Shown here in pieces: positions 1 to 4,925 of a stretch of DNA of 8,600 nucleotides. Both the position numbers and the translations under genes were made by a program. Numbering within the stretch: the stretch's first letter is position 1; every line of letters starts with the position of its first letter. The notes under the pieces were generated by a model. It did not search any database. It worked only from the letters and a program-made list of their open reading frames with translations, and was not told the origin of the DNA. The stretch covers positions 1-8,600 of the forward strand of contig JBOGVA010000082.1 in assembly GCA_050692195.1 (NCBI GenBank), given 5' to 3'. The DNA comes from JBOGVA01 sp050692195. GTDB lineage: Bacteria > Actinomycetota > UBA4738.

Positions 1-996
1 GCCCCGGCCGGCCAGCCCTTCCCCGAGGCGGCGCCGCCTCGCCGGATCCAGGCCCGAGAACGGATCGTCCAGCACCGTCACGGGCGTCTCCCCGATCTCG
101 ACGGCGACCGCTCCGGCCAGCGCCAGGCGCAGCGACACCGCGGCTCCCCACGCCTCGCCGTGCGAAGCGAACCCTCTGACGGCCAGACCTTGAACCGTGA
201 GAGCGAGCTCGTCACGATGCGGACCCACCAGCGTCGCGCGCCGGGCCAGCTCGTCCGACCGGCGCTCTGCCAGACGAGACATGAACCTCTCTTCAAGAGG
301 GCTGCCCTCCACCGAGGGCCGGTACTCCACCACCAGGCTCTCCTCCGGCTCCGCGGTGAGCCTCTCGAATTCCTCGCTCGCCCGCTGCGCGATGTTGCTC
401 ACGGCTTGGGCCCTCGCTTCGGTCAGCGCGGCGCCCCGCCGGGCGAGCTCCCGGTCCCACCCCTCCAGCCCCGGCGGCTCGCCGCTCCCCAGCCAGTCCT
501 TGAGCAGGCGGTTCCTTTGGCGCAAGGCCCGCTCGTAGGCCGCCGCGGCCGGCTCTCGGACCGGCCACAACGCCCTTACCGCCTCGTCCATGAACCGGCG
601 CCGCTCACCGGGCTCGCCCTGGACCACCCGGATGTCGTCGGGACCGCAGAACACGGAGCGAACGAGCCGGCGCAGGTCCCGCTTCCTGCGCACGGGGGAT
701 CGGTTCACTCGCACCTGGTTTTGCCCTCCGGCCCGGACCTCCACCTCGATGAGAACCCGCCCTCCCGCGGTCTCCACCTCGCCACGTAAGAAGGCCGACT
801 CGGCTCCCAAACGGACCAGTGGCGGGTCCACGCTCACCCGAGCGGACTCCAGGGCGAGGAGATAGTGGACCGCCTCCAGAAGGTTCGTCTTCCCCCGAGC
901 GTTGGGGCCGACAACGGCCGTCAGGCCCTCCGGGATCTCCAGGGACAGCTTGCCGTGGCTCCGGAAGTCGCCGACTTCGATCCACGCAAGCCGCAC
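1..996 (-). CDS. recF: RecF, DNA replication/repair ATPase (3' end cut by window edge)
   Basis: RecF is an SMC-like ABC ATPase that binds gapped DNA and, with RecO and RecR, loads RecA for recombinational repair. The minus-strand frame is open from a GTG at 996-994 to the window edge, giving 332 residues; families usually run 360-400, so roughly the last 30-70 residues are missing. The N-terminus reads MRLAWIEVGDFRSHGKLSLE. Walker A is GPNARGKTN at residues 30-38. The ABC signature is SHGEAW near 278-283, the form I associate with actinobacterial RecF rather than the classical LSxGQ. Walker B is VTVLDDPFSGLD, with D310 and D311, followed by the D-loop. The start lies 9 bp after the dnaN stop and has no clear Shine-Dalgarno sequence of its own, which suggests coupling to dnaN translation. 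The identification is firm; the exact start is the likely one because the family begins directly with the first beta strand. Confidence 0.96.
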   Translation of the reverse strand, partial: MRLAWIEVGDFRSHGKLSLEIPEGLTAVVGPNARGKTNLLEAVHYLLALESARVSVDPPLVRLGAESAFLRGEVETAGGRVLIEVEVRAGGQNQVRVNRSPVRRKRDLRRLVRSVFCGPDDIRVVQGEPGERRRFMDEAVRALWPVREPAAAAYERALRQRNRLLKDWLGSGEPPGLEGWDRELARRGAALTEARAQAVSNIAQRASEEFERLTAEPEESLVVEYRPSVEGSPLEERFMSRLAERRSDELARRATLVGPHRDELALTVQGLAVRGFASHGEAWGAAVSLRLALAGAVAVEIGETPVTVLDDPFSGLDPARRRRLGEGLAGRG

Positions 997-1005
997 GAGG
1001 TGACG

Positions 1006-2106
1006 CTACCCCACGAGAGCAGGAAGGCGCACCGGCATCACCAGATACACGAAGGCCTCCCCTTCGCCCCTGAGGACCGCCGGCTTCAAGCCGTCTCGAA
1101 CCTCCACCTGGACCCGGTCCCCCGTCACAGCCGTCAGCCCGTCGGCCAGATATCCGGGGTTGAACGCCGCCGTCAGCTCCTCGCCTTCGTACTGAGCCTC
1201 CACGACCTCGACCGCCTCCCCGAGGTCCGGGGAAGAAGACGAGAGCCGCACCCCCAGTGCGTTGAACTCCATCTTGACCGGCGAGCTCTCTCGAGCCATC
1301 AGCCCGACCCGGCGGACGGCGTCCAGGAGCTGGGTCCTCGATGCCTTCAGCCGGCTCTCGTAGCCCTCGGGCATGAGCTGGCGGTAGTTGGGAAACTCGC
1401 CCTCGATGAGGCGCGACGTCAACGTCACCCGTCCGACTCGGAAGGCCGCCTGGCTCTTGTCCACGAACAGCTCGACCTCGCCCTTCTCCTCGGCTGCGGT
1501 TGCCCGTCCGGCCTCGCTCAGGGCCCGCTCGGGGACCAGTGCCCTGGCCTCCCCCGCCGCCGTCGCCGGCAGCTCTCGCACCGCCAGCCGGTACGAGTCC
1601 GTGGCCACCATCGTCAGTCCCTCTCTCCCCACCTCCAGCAGCACCCCGGTGAGGATGGGCCGGGCCTCGTCACGAGAGGCTGCCCGCGCCACCTGGGCTA
1701 CGCCCTCCCCGAAGGCGGCCGCAGCAACCGTCACCCTGGTGCCCGACGGTTCCTGCAGGGCGGGGAAGTCTTCCGCCGGCAGGCACCGCACGGTCCCCTC
1801 GTAGTTGCTGCACATGACCCTGGCCTGCCCGCCCTCCGCCTCGAACTCCACCGGCGCCTGATCGAAGCTCTTCACCATGTCCATCAGGAGCCGGGCGGGA
1901 ACCAGGGCGATCCCTTCGTCCTGCACCTGAACCTCGAGGTGGAGGCGGGCCGACATCTCTAGGTCGGTGGTGGCGAGAACCATCTCGGAGCCGGAGGCAT
2001 TCATCAGGACTCCGGTGAGGGCCGGTATCCCGGGCCGTGAGGACACCGCCCTCTGGACGGTCTGGAGAGCCTCGGAGAGGTCGTCTCGATCGCATCTGAA
2101 CTTCAC
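1006..2106 (-). CDS. dnaN: DNA polymerase III sliding clamp (beta subunit)
   Basis: The beta clamp is a ring-shaped homodimer that encircles DNA and tethers DNA polymerase III and repair factors through its hydrophobic pocket. At 366 residues it has the usual family length. Three repeated clamp domains are recognisable by family motifs: LATTDLE at 44-50 in domain 1; ARPILTGV at 148-155 and ATDSYRLA at 168-175 in domain 2; LIEGEFPNY at 233-241 and FNPGYL at 315-320 in domain 3. The near-terminal YLVMPVRL at 354-361 is the conserved clamp ending, followed by five extra residues. Translation starts at a GTG (2106-2104) preceded by a strong GAGGAGG ribosome-binding site. It lies downstream of dnaA in the same direction with recF 9 bp behind it, the usual dnaA-dnaN-recF order. 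No anomalies are seen. Confidence 0.98.
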   Translation of the reverse strand: MKFRCDRDDLSEALQTVQRAVSSRPGIPALTGVLMNASGSEMVLATTDLEMSARLHLEVQVQDEGIALVPARLLMDMVKSFDQAPVEFEAEGGQARVMCSNYEGTVRCLPAEDFPALQEPSGTRVTVAAAAFGEGVAQVARAASRDEARPILTGVLLEVGREGLTMVATDSYRLAVRELPATAAGEARALVPERALSEAGRATAAEEKGEVELFVDKSQAAFRVGRVTLTSRLIEGEFPNYRQLMPEGYESRLKASRTQLLDAVRRVGLMARESSPVKMEFNALGVRLSSSSPDLGEAVEVVEAQYEGEELTAAFNPGYLADGLTAVTGDRVQVEVRDGLKPAVLRGEGEAFVYLVMPVRLPALVG

Positions 2107-2111
2107 GGTTT

Positions 2112-2118
2112 CCTCCTC
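2112..2118 (-). promoter_or_regulatory. Strong ribosome-binding site of dnaN
   Basis: On the minus strand GAGGAGG ends five bases before the GTG start of dnaN. It is the strongest Shine-Dalgarno sequence I see in the window and fixes the dnaN start at a GTG. Confidence 0.8.
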
Positions 2119-2195
2119 ATCCAGTTCTCCTTCGGGGGAGTGCTTTCAAAGCTAGTCGTAGTAGTGGGTGTGCGTATGTGGAGCCCCACCGGTCC

Positions 2196-2216
2196 GACCA
2201 GCGTAGCGGCTGGGTC
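2196..2216. repeat. Imperfect hairpin in the dnaA-dnaN gap
   Basis: GACCAGC at 2196-2202 can pair with GCTGGGTC at 2209-2216 with one bulged base and a six-base loop. An outer pair, CACCGG at 2187-2192 and CCGGTG at 2227-2232, could extend it into a nested or cruciform structure. There is no T-run on either side, so it does not look like an intrinsic terminator. Confidence 0.35.
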
Positions 2217-2230
2217 TGACATCGCGCCGG

Positions 2231-2239
2231 TGTGGAAAG
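2231..2239 (-). promoter_or_regulatory. DnaA-box variant CTTTCCACA
   Basis: Plus-strand TGTGGAAAG is CTTTCCACA on the minus strand. It keeps the TCCACA core of the DnaA box and is identical to the copy at 3751-3759 on the other side of dnaA. Repetition of the same nonamer in both gaps flanking dnaA supports it as a real, perhaps lineage-specific, DnaA-binding sequence. Confidence 0.45.
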
Positions 2240-2311
2240 GGTGGGGAGCGGATCTCACTCGTGGATGGGCCGGGGCGAGGGGCGGCCGACGTGATCCCCA
2301 GCGTCCCCCGG

Positions 2312-2320
2312 AGATCCACA
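2312..2320 (+). promoter_or_regulatory. DnaA-box-like AGATCCACA
   Basis: AGATCCACA matches the TTATCCACA consensus at seven of nine positions, including the whole ATCCACA part. It lies just beyond the 3' end of dnaA. As an isolated imperfect match it is only suggestive. Confidence 0.4.
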
Positions 2321-2326
2321 GGGTTT

Positions 2327-3715
2327 TCACGGGAGCCCCCGACCCCGAGCCCTGATCTTCTTCGTCAGCTCCTGGACCTGCCGGTAGGTGCTGCCCCGCG
2401 CCGGCATGAGCCCCTCGATCTTCTTGATGCCGTGGAGGACGGTGGTGTGGTCCCGGTCGAAGTGGTCGCCGATCTTGATGAGCGAGAGGCCGGTGAGCTC
2501 GCGAAGCAGATACATCGCGACGTGGCGAGCCGTGGTGAGGGGGCGGGAGCGGCTCTTGGACACGAGATCGCCCGGCTCCAGGCCGAAGTAGGCGGCCGTC
2601 TCCTCCAGGATCGTCGCAGGGAGGATCTCCTGGCCGGACTGGGGGATGAGGTCCTCGAGTGCCCGCTCGGCCAGGGCGAGGTCCACCGCCTCGCGGTTGA
2701 TCGAGGCGTATGCGTTGACTCGGAGGAGGGCCCCTTCCAGCTCGCGGATGTTGCTCTCGAACTTGACGGCGATGAAGTGCAGCACGTCATCCGGGACGGG
2801 AAGGTTGTCGCGGAGGGACTTCAACTGGAGGATCGCGATGCGGGTCTCCAGGTCGGGCGGCTGGACGTCCACCACCAGCCCGGAGCGAAATCGACTCCGC
2901 AGCCGCTCCTCTATGCCGAGTTCCTGGGGGGGACGGTCGCTGGCGATGACGATCTGTCGTTCGTGCTGGTGAAGGTGGTTGAAGGTGTGGAAGAACTCGT
3001 TCTGCGTCTCTTCCGCCCGGGCCAGGAACTGCACGTCGTCCAGCAACAGCACGTCCACGTCGCGGTACTGCCGCTGGAACAGGTAGCCCCGACCCTCCCG
3101 GACCGCCTTGATGAACTCCGTCATGAAGCTCTCGGAGGTCACGTAGCGAACACGTGTGCGGGGGGACAGGGCCCACATGAGGTTGGCGATGGCGAAGAGC
3201 AGGTGCGTCTTGCCCAGCCCAACGCCCCCGTAGACGAAGACGGGGTTGTAGGCCTTGGAGGGCGGCGCCTCCGCCACGGCCAGGGCGGCGGCGTGCGCGA
3301 ACTTGTTGCTCGGCCCGGGCACGAAGGTGTCGAAGGTGTAGCGATCCGGGAAGGGAGACCTGGACAGGGCATCGTCGAGCGTCGCCTGATCCGATCCTGA
3401 CGCGGCGCTGCCCTTGCGCCGGCGGCCTGGTGCCGGAGGGGCAGCCAGCCCCGGTTGAGCCGTGAGACGAACCCGGGTCTTGGGGCCGAGCACCTGACGC
3501 GCCGACGTCCTGATCAGCTCCATGTGGTGCCCTGCCAGCCAGCCCTTCACGTACGAGCTGGGGGCCACGAGCTCGAAGACGTTGTCCCTGAGCTCTCCCG
3601 CGGCGAGGCTCGCGAACCACAACTCGAACTGCGCTTCGGAAAGGTCCCGACGGGCGCGGTCAAGAACTGCGGCCAGCGCTGCGCGCGCGGACGTTTCTTG
3701 GGGAGCTAGAGCCAT
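2327..3715 (-). CDS. dnaA: Chromosomal replication initiator protein DnaA
   Basis: DnaA is the AAA+ ATPase that binds DnaA boxes, forms a filament, melts the origin and recruits the helicase. At 462 residues it is a normal length with a short domain II. Domain I spans about 1-85 (LSEAQFELWFASL). Domain II is a short, poorly conserved linker to about 120. The AAA+ domain III has Walker A GGVGLGKT at 163-170, Walker B LLLDDVQF at 223-230, sensor 1 IASD at 257-260, the arginine-finger segment RLRSRFRSGL at 271-280 and sensor 2 NIRELEGAL near 322-330. DNA-binding domain IV has the basic loop SRSRPLTTARHVAMYL at 388-403 and the DRDHTTVLHG signature at 420-429. The ATG at 3715-3713 is chosen because an in-frame TGA lies only two codons upstream. 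No good Shine-Dalgarno sequence precedes it. DnaA boxes in its leader suggest autoregulation. Confidence 0.99.
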   Translation of the reverse strand: MALAPQETSARAALAAVLDRARRDLSEAQFELWFASLAAGELRDNVFELVAPSSYVKGWLAGHHMELIRTSARQVLGPKTRVRLTAQPGLAAPPAPGRRRKGSAASGSDQATLDDALSRSPFPDRYTFDTFVPGPSNKFAHAAALAVAEAPPSKAYNPVFVYGGVGLGKTHLLFAIANLMWALSPRTRVRYVTSESFMTEFIKAVREGRGYLFQRQYRDVDVLLLDDVQFLARAEETQNEFFHTFNHLHQHERQIVIASDRPPQELGIEERLRSRFRSGLVVDVQPPDLETRIAILQLKSLRDNLPVPDDVLHFIAVKFESNIRELEGALLRVNAYASINREAVDLALAERALEDLIPQSGQEILPATILEETAAYFGLEPGDLVSKSRSRPLTTARHVAMYLLRELTGLSLIKIGDHFDRDHTTVLHGIKKIEGLMPARGSTYRQVQELTKKIRARGRGLP

Positions 3716-3737
3716 CGTTCAGCAGAGGGAGATGTCA

Positions 3738-3770
3738 TTATCCACAGGCACTTTCCACAGTTGTGGAAAC
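3738..3770. promoter_or_regulatory. DnaA-box cluster in the dnaA leader
   Basis: TTATCCACA at 3738-3746 is a perfect consensus DnaA box. Five bases on, CTTTCCACA (3751-3759) faces TGTGGAAAC (3762-3770, the reverse complement of GTTTCCACA). Together these two make an 18-bp near-perfect palindrome at 3752-3769 that fails only at its two central bases. The cluster sits 22-55 bp before the dnaA start codon, between it and the predicted dnaA promoter, so DnaA binding there could repress its own transcription or form part of the origin. Confidence 0.8.
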
Positions 3771-3813
3771 GCCGGTCCGGGTTTCCGAGGGGAAGGGGCT
3801 GTGCCCGTCGGGG

Positions 3814-3847
3814 GCGCGGCGGATTATAACGCCGCGCTCTCGCGGCG
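3814..3847. repeat. Paired GC-rich inverted repeats around the dnaA -10 box
   Basis: GCGCGGCG (3814-3821) and CGCCGCGC (3830-3837) are perfect 8-bp inverted arms around an eight-base AT-rich centre that holds the dnaA -10. The middle arm also pairs with a third arm, CGCGGCG at 3841-3847, across CTCT. Two alternative hairpins sharing one arm are therefore possible, and CGCGGCG occurs twice directly, 26 bp apart. It could be an operator or a structure that affects promoter melting. The sequence symmetry is directly visible; function is unknown. Confidence 0.7.
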
Positions 3848-3853
3848 TGCCAA
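3823..3853 (-). promoter_or_regulatory. Predicted dnaA promoter
   Basis: Read on the minus strand, TTGGCA (3853-3848) is a five-of-six match to the -35 hexamer and TATAAT (3828-3823) is a perfect -10. The 19-bp spacer is longer than the usual 17. Transcription would begin near 3816, leaving a leader of roughly 100 nt before the dnaA ATG. The -10 lies exactly in the loop of an inverted repeat. A perfect TATAAT in so GC-rich a region is unlikely by chance, but no transcript evidence is available. Confidence 0.6.
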
Positions 3854-3965
3854 GGTGAGAGGGCGTTCTTGACGCACTTTCTGGCGGTGATCGGGGATGG
3901 CCGCCCCCGTCTTGTTCGGAACAGGGCCTCCGAGGCTGGAGGAGGGAGCCCTGTCTCTTGGCGGC

Positions 3966-3971
3966 TATACT
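3966..3971 (+). promoter_or_regulatory. Candidate -10 element for the rpmH operon
   Basis: TATACT matches the -10 consensus at five of six positions and lies 66 bp before the rpmH start. No convincing -35 hexamer is present 16-19 bp upstream. A TTGACG further upstream (3869-3874) is not followed by a suitable -10. This is the best candidate for the promoter of the rightward operon. Confidence 0.4.
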
Positions 3972-4037
3972 CGGGTTGGCGAAAGCACGAGGATTTTCGG
4001 TGGCGCGTTCCGATGTTTCCTAAAGAGTCGAGGCCGA

Positions 4038-4172
4038 GTGAAGCGCACCTTCCAGCCCAACAACCGACGGCGTAAGAAGAGGCATGGGTTCCGCCTGCGC
4101 ATGAAGACGCGCAGCGGTCGCCGCGTCCTGGCCCGGCGCAGGACCAAGGGGCGGGCCAGCATCTCCGCCTGA
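4038..4172 (+). CDS. rpmH: 50S ribosomal protein L34
   Basis: L34 is a small, very basic protein of the large ribosomal subunit that contacts 23S rRNA. The 44-residue product MKRTFQPNNRRRKKRHGFRL... has the near-invariant KRTFQPNNRRR start and the HGFRLRMKTRSGRRVLARRRTKGRASIS body, and is full length for the family. The GTG at 4038 is chosen because it gives the universal L34 N-terminus; GAGG at 4030-4033 is a plausible ribosome-binding site four bases upstream. The frame extends further upstream without a stop, but that part is not L34-like. It is the first gene of the rightward operon, with rnpA 31 bp downstream, and is divergent from dnaA as in many bacteria. The FQPNNRRR form is one reason to suspect an actinobacterium. 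Confidence 0.98.
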   Translation: MKRTFQPNNRRRKKRHGFRLRMKTRSGRRVLARRRTKGRASISA

Positions 4173-4203
4173 CGGTCTCCCGAGCTCCGAAGAAGAGTCG
4201 GCC

Positions 4204-4584
4204 ATGTCCACGCAGCCAGTCCCATCCACTATGTCTGACCTCGGCCGGCCGGCGAGCGGACAGCGCATCCGGAGGAGGTCCGAGTTCAGGCGTGTTCTCG
4301 AGGACGGCAACCGCCTGCCCCAAAGGCGGGTGGTAGTGTACGTCCGGCCTTCCGGGCCGGCGACCCGAGCGGGCTTCGTGTGCGTTCGGCATGTGGGAGG
4401 CGCGGTGGTTCGAAACAGAGCCCGTCGCCTTCTGAGGGAGGCCTGGCAAGGCGTCGCTCCCCTGGTTACGGCTGGATATGACATCGTCTTCGTGGCCCGA
4501 CCCCAGATCCGTGAGGCGAAGACCCGTGAACTCATGGAAGAGATGACCAGAGCTCTTGCCGCCGCAGGGGTGATCGCGGAGTGA
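4204..4584 (+). CDS. rnpA: Ribonuclease P protein component
   Basis: RnpA is the protein cofactor of RNase P; it binds the 5' leader of precursor tRNA and helps the catalytic RNA remove it. The 126-residue product has the family core from RIRRRSEFRRVLEDGNRLPQ (21-40) through the RNR motif VVRNRARRLLREAW (68-81), and ends with the usual helical segment. The segment before the RNR motif reads CVRHVGGAVVRNR where many homologues have SKKVGNAVVRNR. The ATG at 4204 leaves about 15 residues before the usual start of similarity; a second ATG at 4231 is possible but lacks a ribosome-binding site, whereas GAAGAAGAG lies before the first. The stop overlaps the yidD start by 4 bp (GTGA). Confidence 0.95.
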   Translation: MSTQPVPSTMSDLGRPASGQRIRRRSEFRRVLEDGNRLPQRRVVVYVRPSGPATRAGFVCVRHVGGAVVRNRARRLLREAWQGVAPLVTAGYDIVFVARPQIREAKTRELMEEMTRALAAAGVIAE

Positions 4585-4925
4585 CTGTGCGACTGCGCCG
4601 GTGGATGTGGATGGCCGGATGGCCGGCGCGCATTGTCTTGCTGGCTCTGGTGGGAACGTATCGCCTCACTCTGGGCCAGGTGCTTGGTGGGAACTGTCGC
4701 TTCTACCCCAGCTGTTCGCGTTACTCCGAGCTCGCCATCCGTGACCTGGGAGCGGTGCGTGGGCTCGCTCTTACGCTGTGGCGGGTCCTGCGATGCTCGC
4801 CTCTCACGGCAGGAGGCGTGGACTACCCCCCGCGGCGCAACTTGGGGCGCCTGTATGATGAGGTCATACAGGCAGGCGCGACCTCTCGCCCGAGAAGCGG
4901 TCAGCCGGCGGGAGCTCAGGAATGA
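4581..4925 (+). CDS. yidD: Membrane protein insertion efficiency factor YidD
   Basis: YidD is a small, membrane-associated protein that improves insertion of inner-membrane proteins by YidC and is almost always encoded between rnpA and yidC. The 114-residue product begins with an amphipathic or hydrophobic helix (about 8-30) and then carries the family signature CRFYPSCSRYSELAI (39-53), with conserved C39 and C45. RCSPLTAGGVDYPP follows at 71-84 with C72. The tail after residue 90 is variable. It starts at a GTG that overlaps the rnpA stop by 4 bp and ends in an ATGA overlap with yidC, so translation of the three genes is probably coupled. Confidence 0.96.
   Translation: MTVRLRRWMWMAGWPARIVLLALVGTYRLTLGQVLGGNCRFYPSCSRYSELAIRDLGAVRGLALTLWRVLRCSPLTAGGVDYPPRRNLGRLYDEVIQAGATSRPRSGQPAGAQE
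4911..4914 (+). promoter_or_regulatory. Ribosome-binding site of yidC
   Basis: GGAG lies seven bases before the yidC ATG, inside the end of yidD, and supports the start at 4922 with a 4-bp overlap. Confidence 0.6.

Larger units (their letters stand above)
2107..2326. other. dnaA-dnaN intergenic region, candidate oriC
   Basis: This is the largest non-coding gap in the leftward operon, 220 bp between the dnaA stop and the dnaN start. In many bacteria, including actinobacteria, the chromosomal origin lies here. It contains four DnaA-box-like nonamers, all imperfect relative to TTATCCACA: TGTGGAGCC at 2177-2185, TGTGGAAAG at 2231-2239, CGTGGATGG at 2260-2268, and AGATCCACA at 2312-2320. It also has an imperfect hairpin (2196-2216) and a less GC-rich stretch at about 2141-2180 with repeated TAG triplets. 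No strongly AT-rich unwinding element is evident, and the boxes are fewer and poorer than in typical actinobacterial origins. No convincing promoter for dnaN was found. The origin role is inferred from position and box content. Confidence 0.5.
3716..4037. other. dnaA-rpmH divergent intergenic region
   Basis: This 322-bp gap separates the leftward dnaA operon from the rightward rpmH operon and must hold both promoters. From left to right it contains a cluster of three DnaA boxes (3738-3770), a G-rich stretch, GC-rich inverted repeats around a TATAAT read on the minus strand (3814-3847), a short TGTTC-G-GAACA palindrome at 3913-3923, and a TATACT on the plus strand (3966-3971). A frame continuous with rpmH crosses it but looks non-coding. 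I see no RNA gene here. With the dnaA-dnaN gap it may form a bipartite origin, as known in Bacillus subtilis; that is inference. Confidence 0.65.

Noticed and set aside
1457..1465. TTGTCCACG, one base off the actinobacterial DnaA box
   Set aside because: It encodes the VDK residues of DnaN in the middle of the gene and is isolated; most likely chance.
865..1962. Long plus-strand open frame opposite dnaN
   Set aside because: Its product is a shadow of dnaN: low-complexity, His/Arg/Pro-rich and without recognisable domains.
3151..3156. CACGTG cores at 3151-3156 and 6027-6032 as extra parS sites
   Set aside because: The flanks do not match the parS arms (TGTTT/AAACA); only the six-base core is present.
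2261..3400. Long plus-strand open frame opposite dnaA
   Set aside because: Antisense shadow in GC-rich DNA; the minus strand encodes an unmistakable DnaA.
3897..4037. In-frame upstream extension of rpmH that would give a 91-residue protein
   Set aside because: L34 starts at the GTG giving MKRTFQPNN. The extension is not L34-like, has no ribosome-binding site and covers the likely promoter -10.
3706..4535. Minus-strand open frames across the dnaA-rpmH gap, rpmH and rnpA
   Set aside because: They run antisense to rpmH and rnpA, and their products are unlike any family I know.
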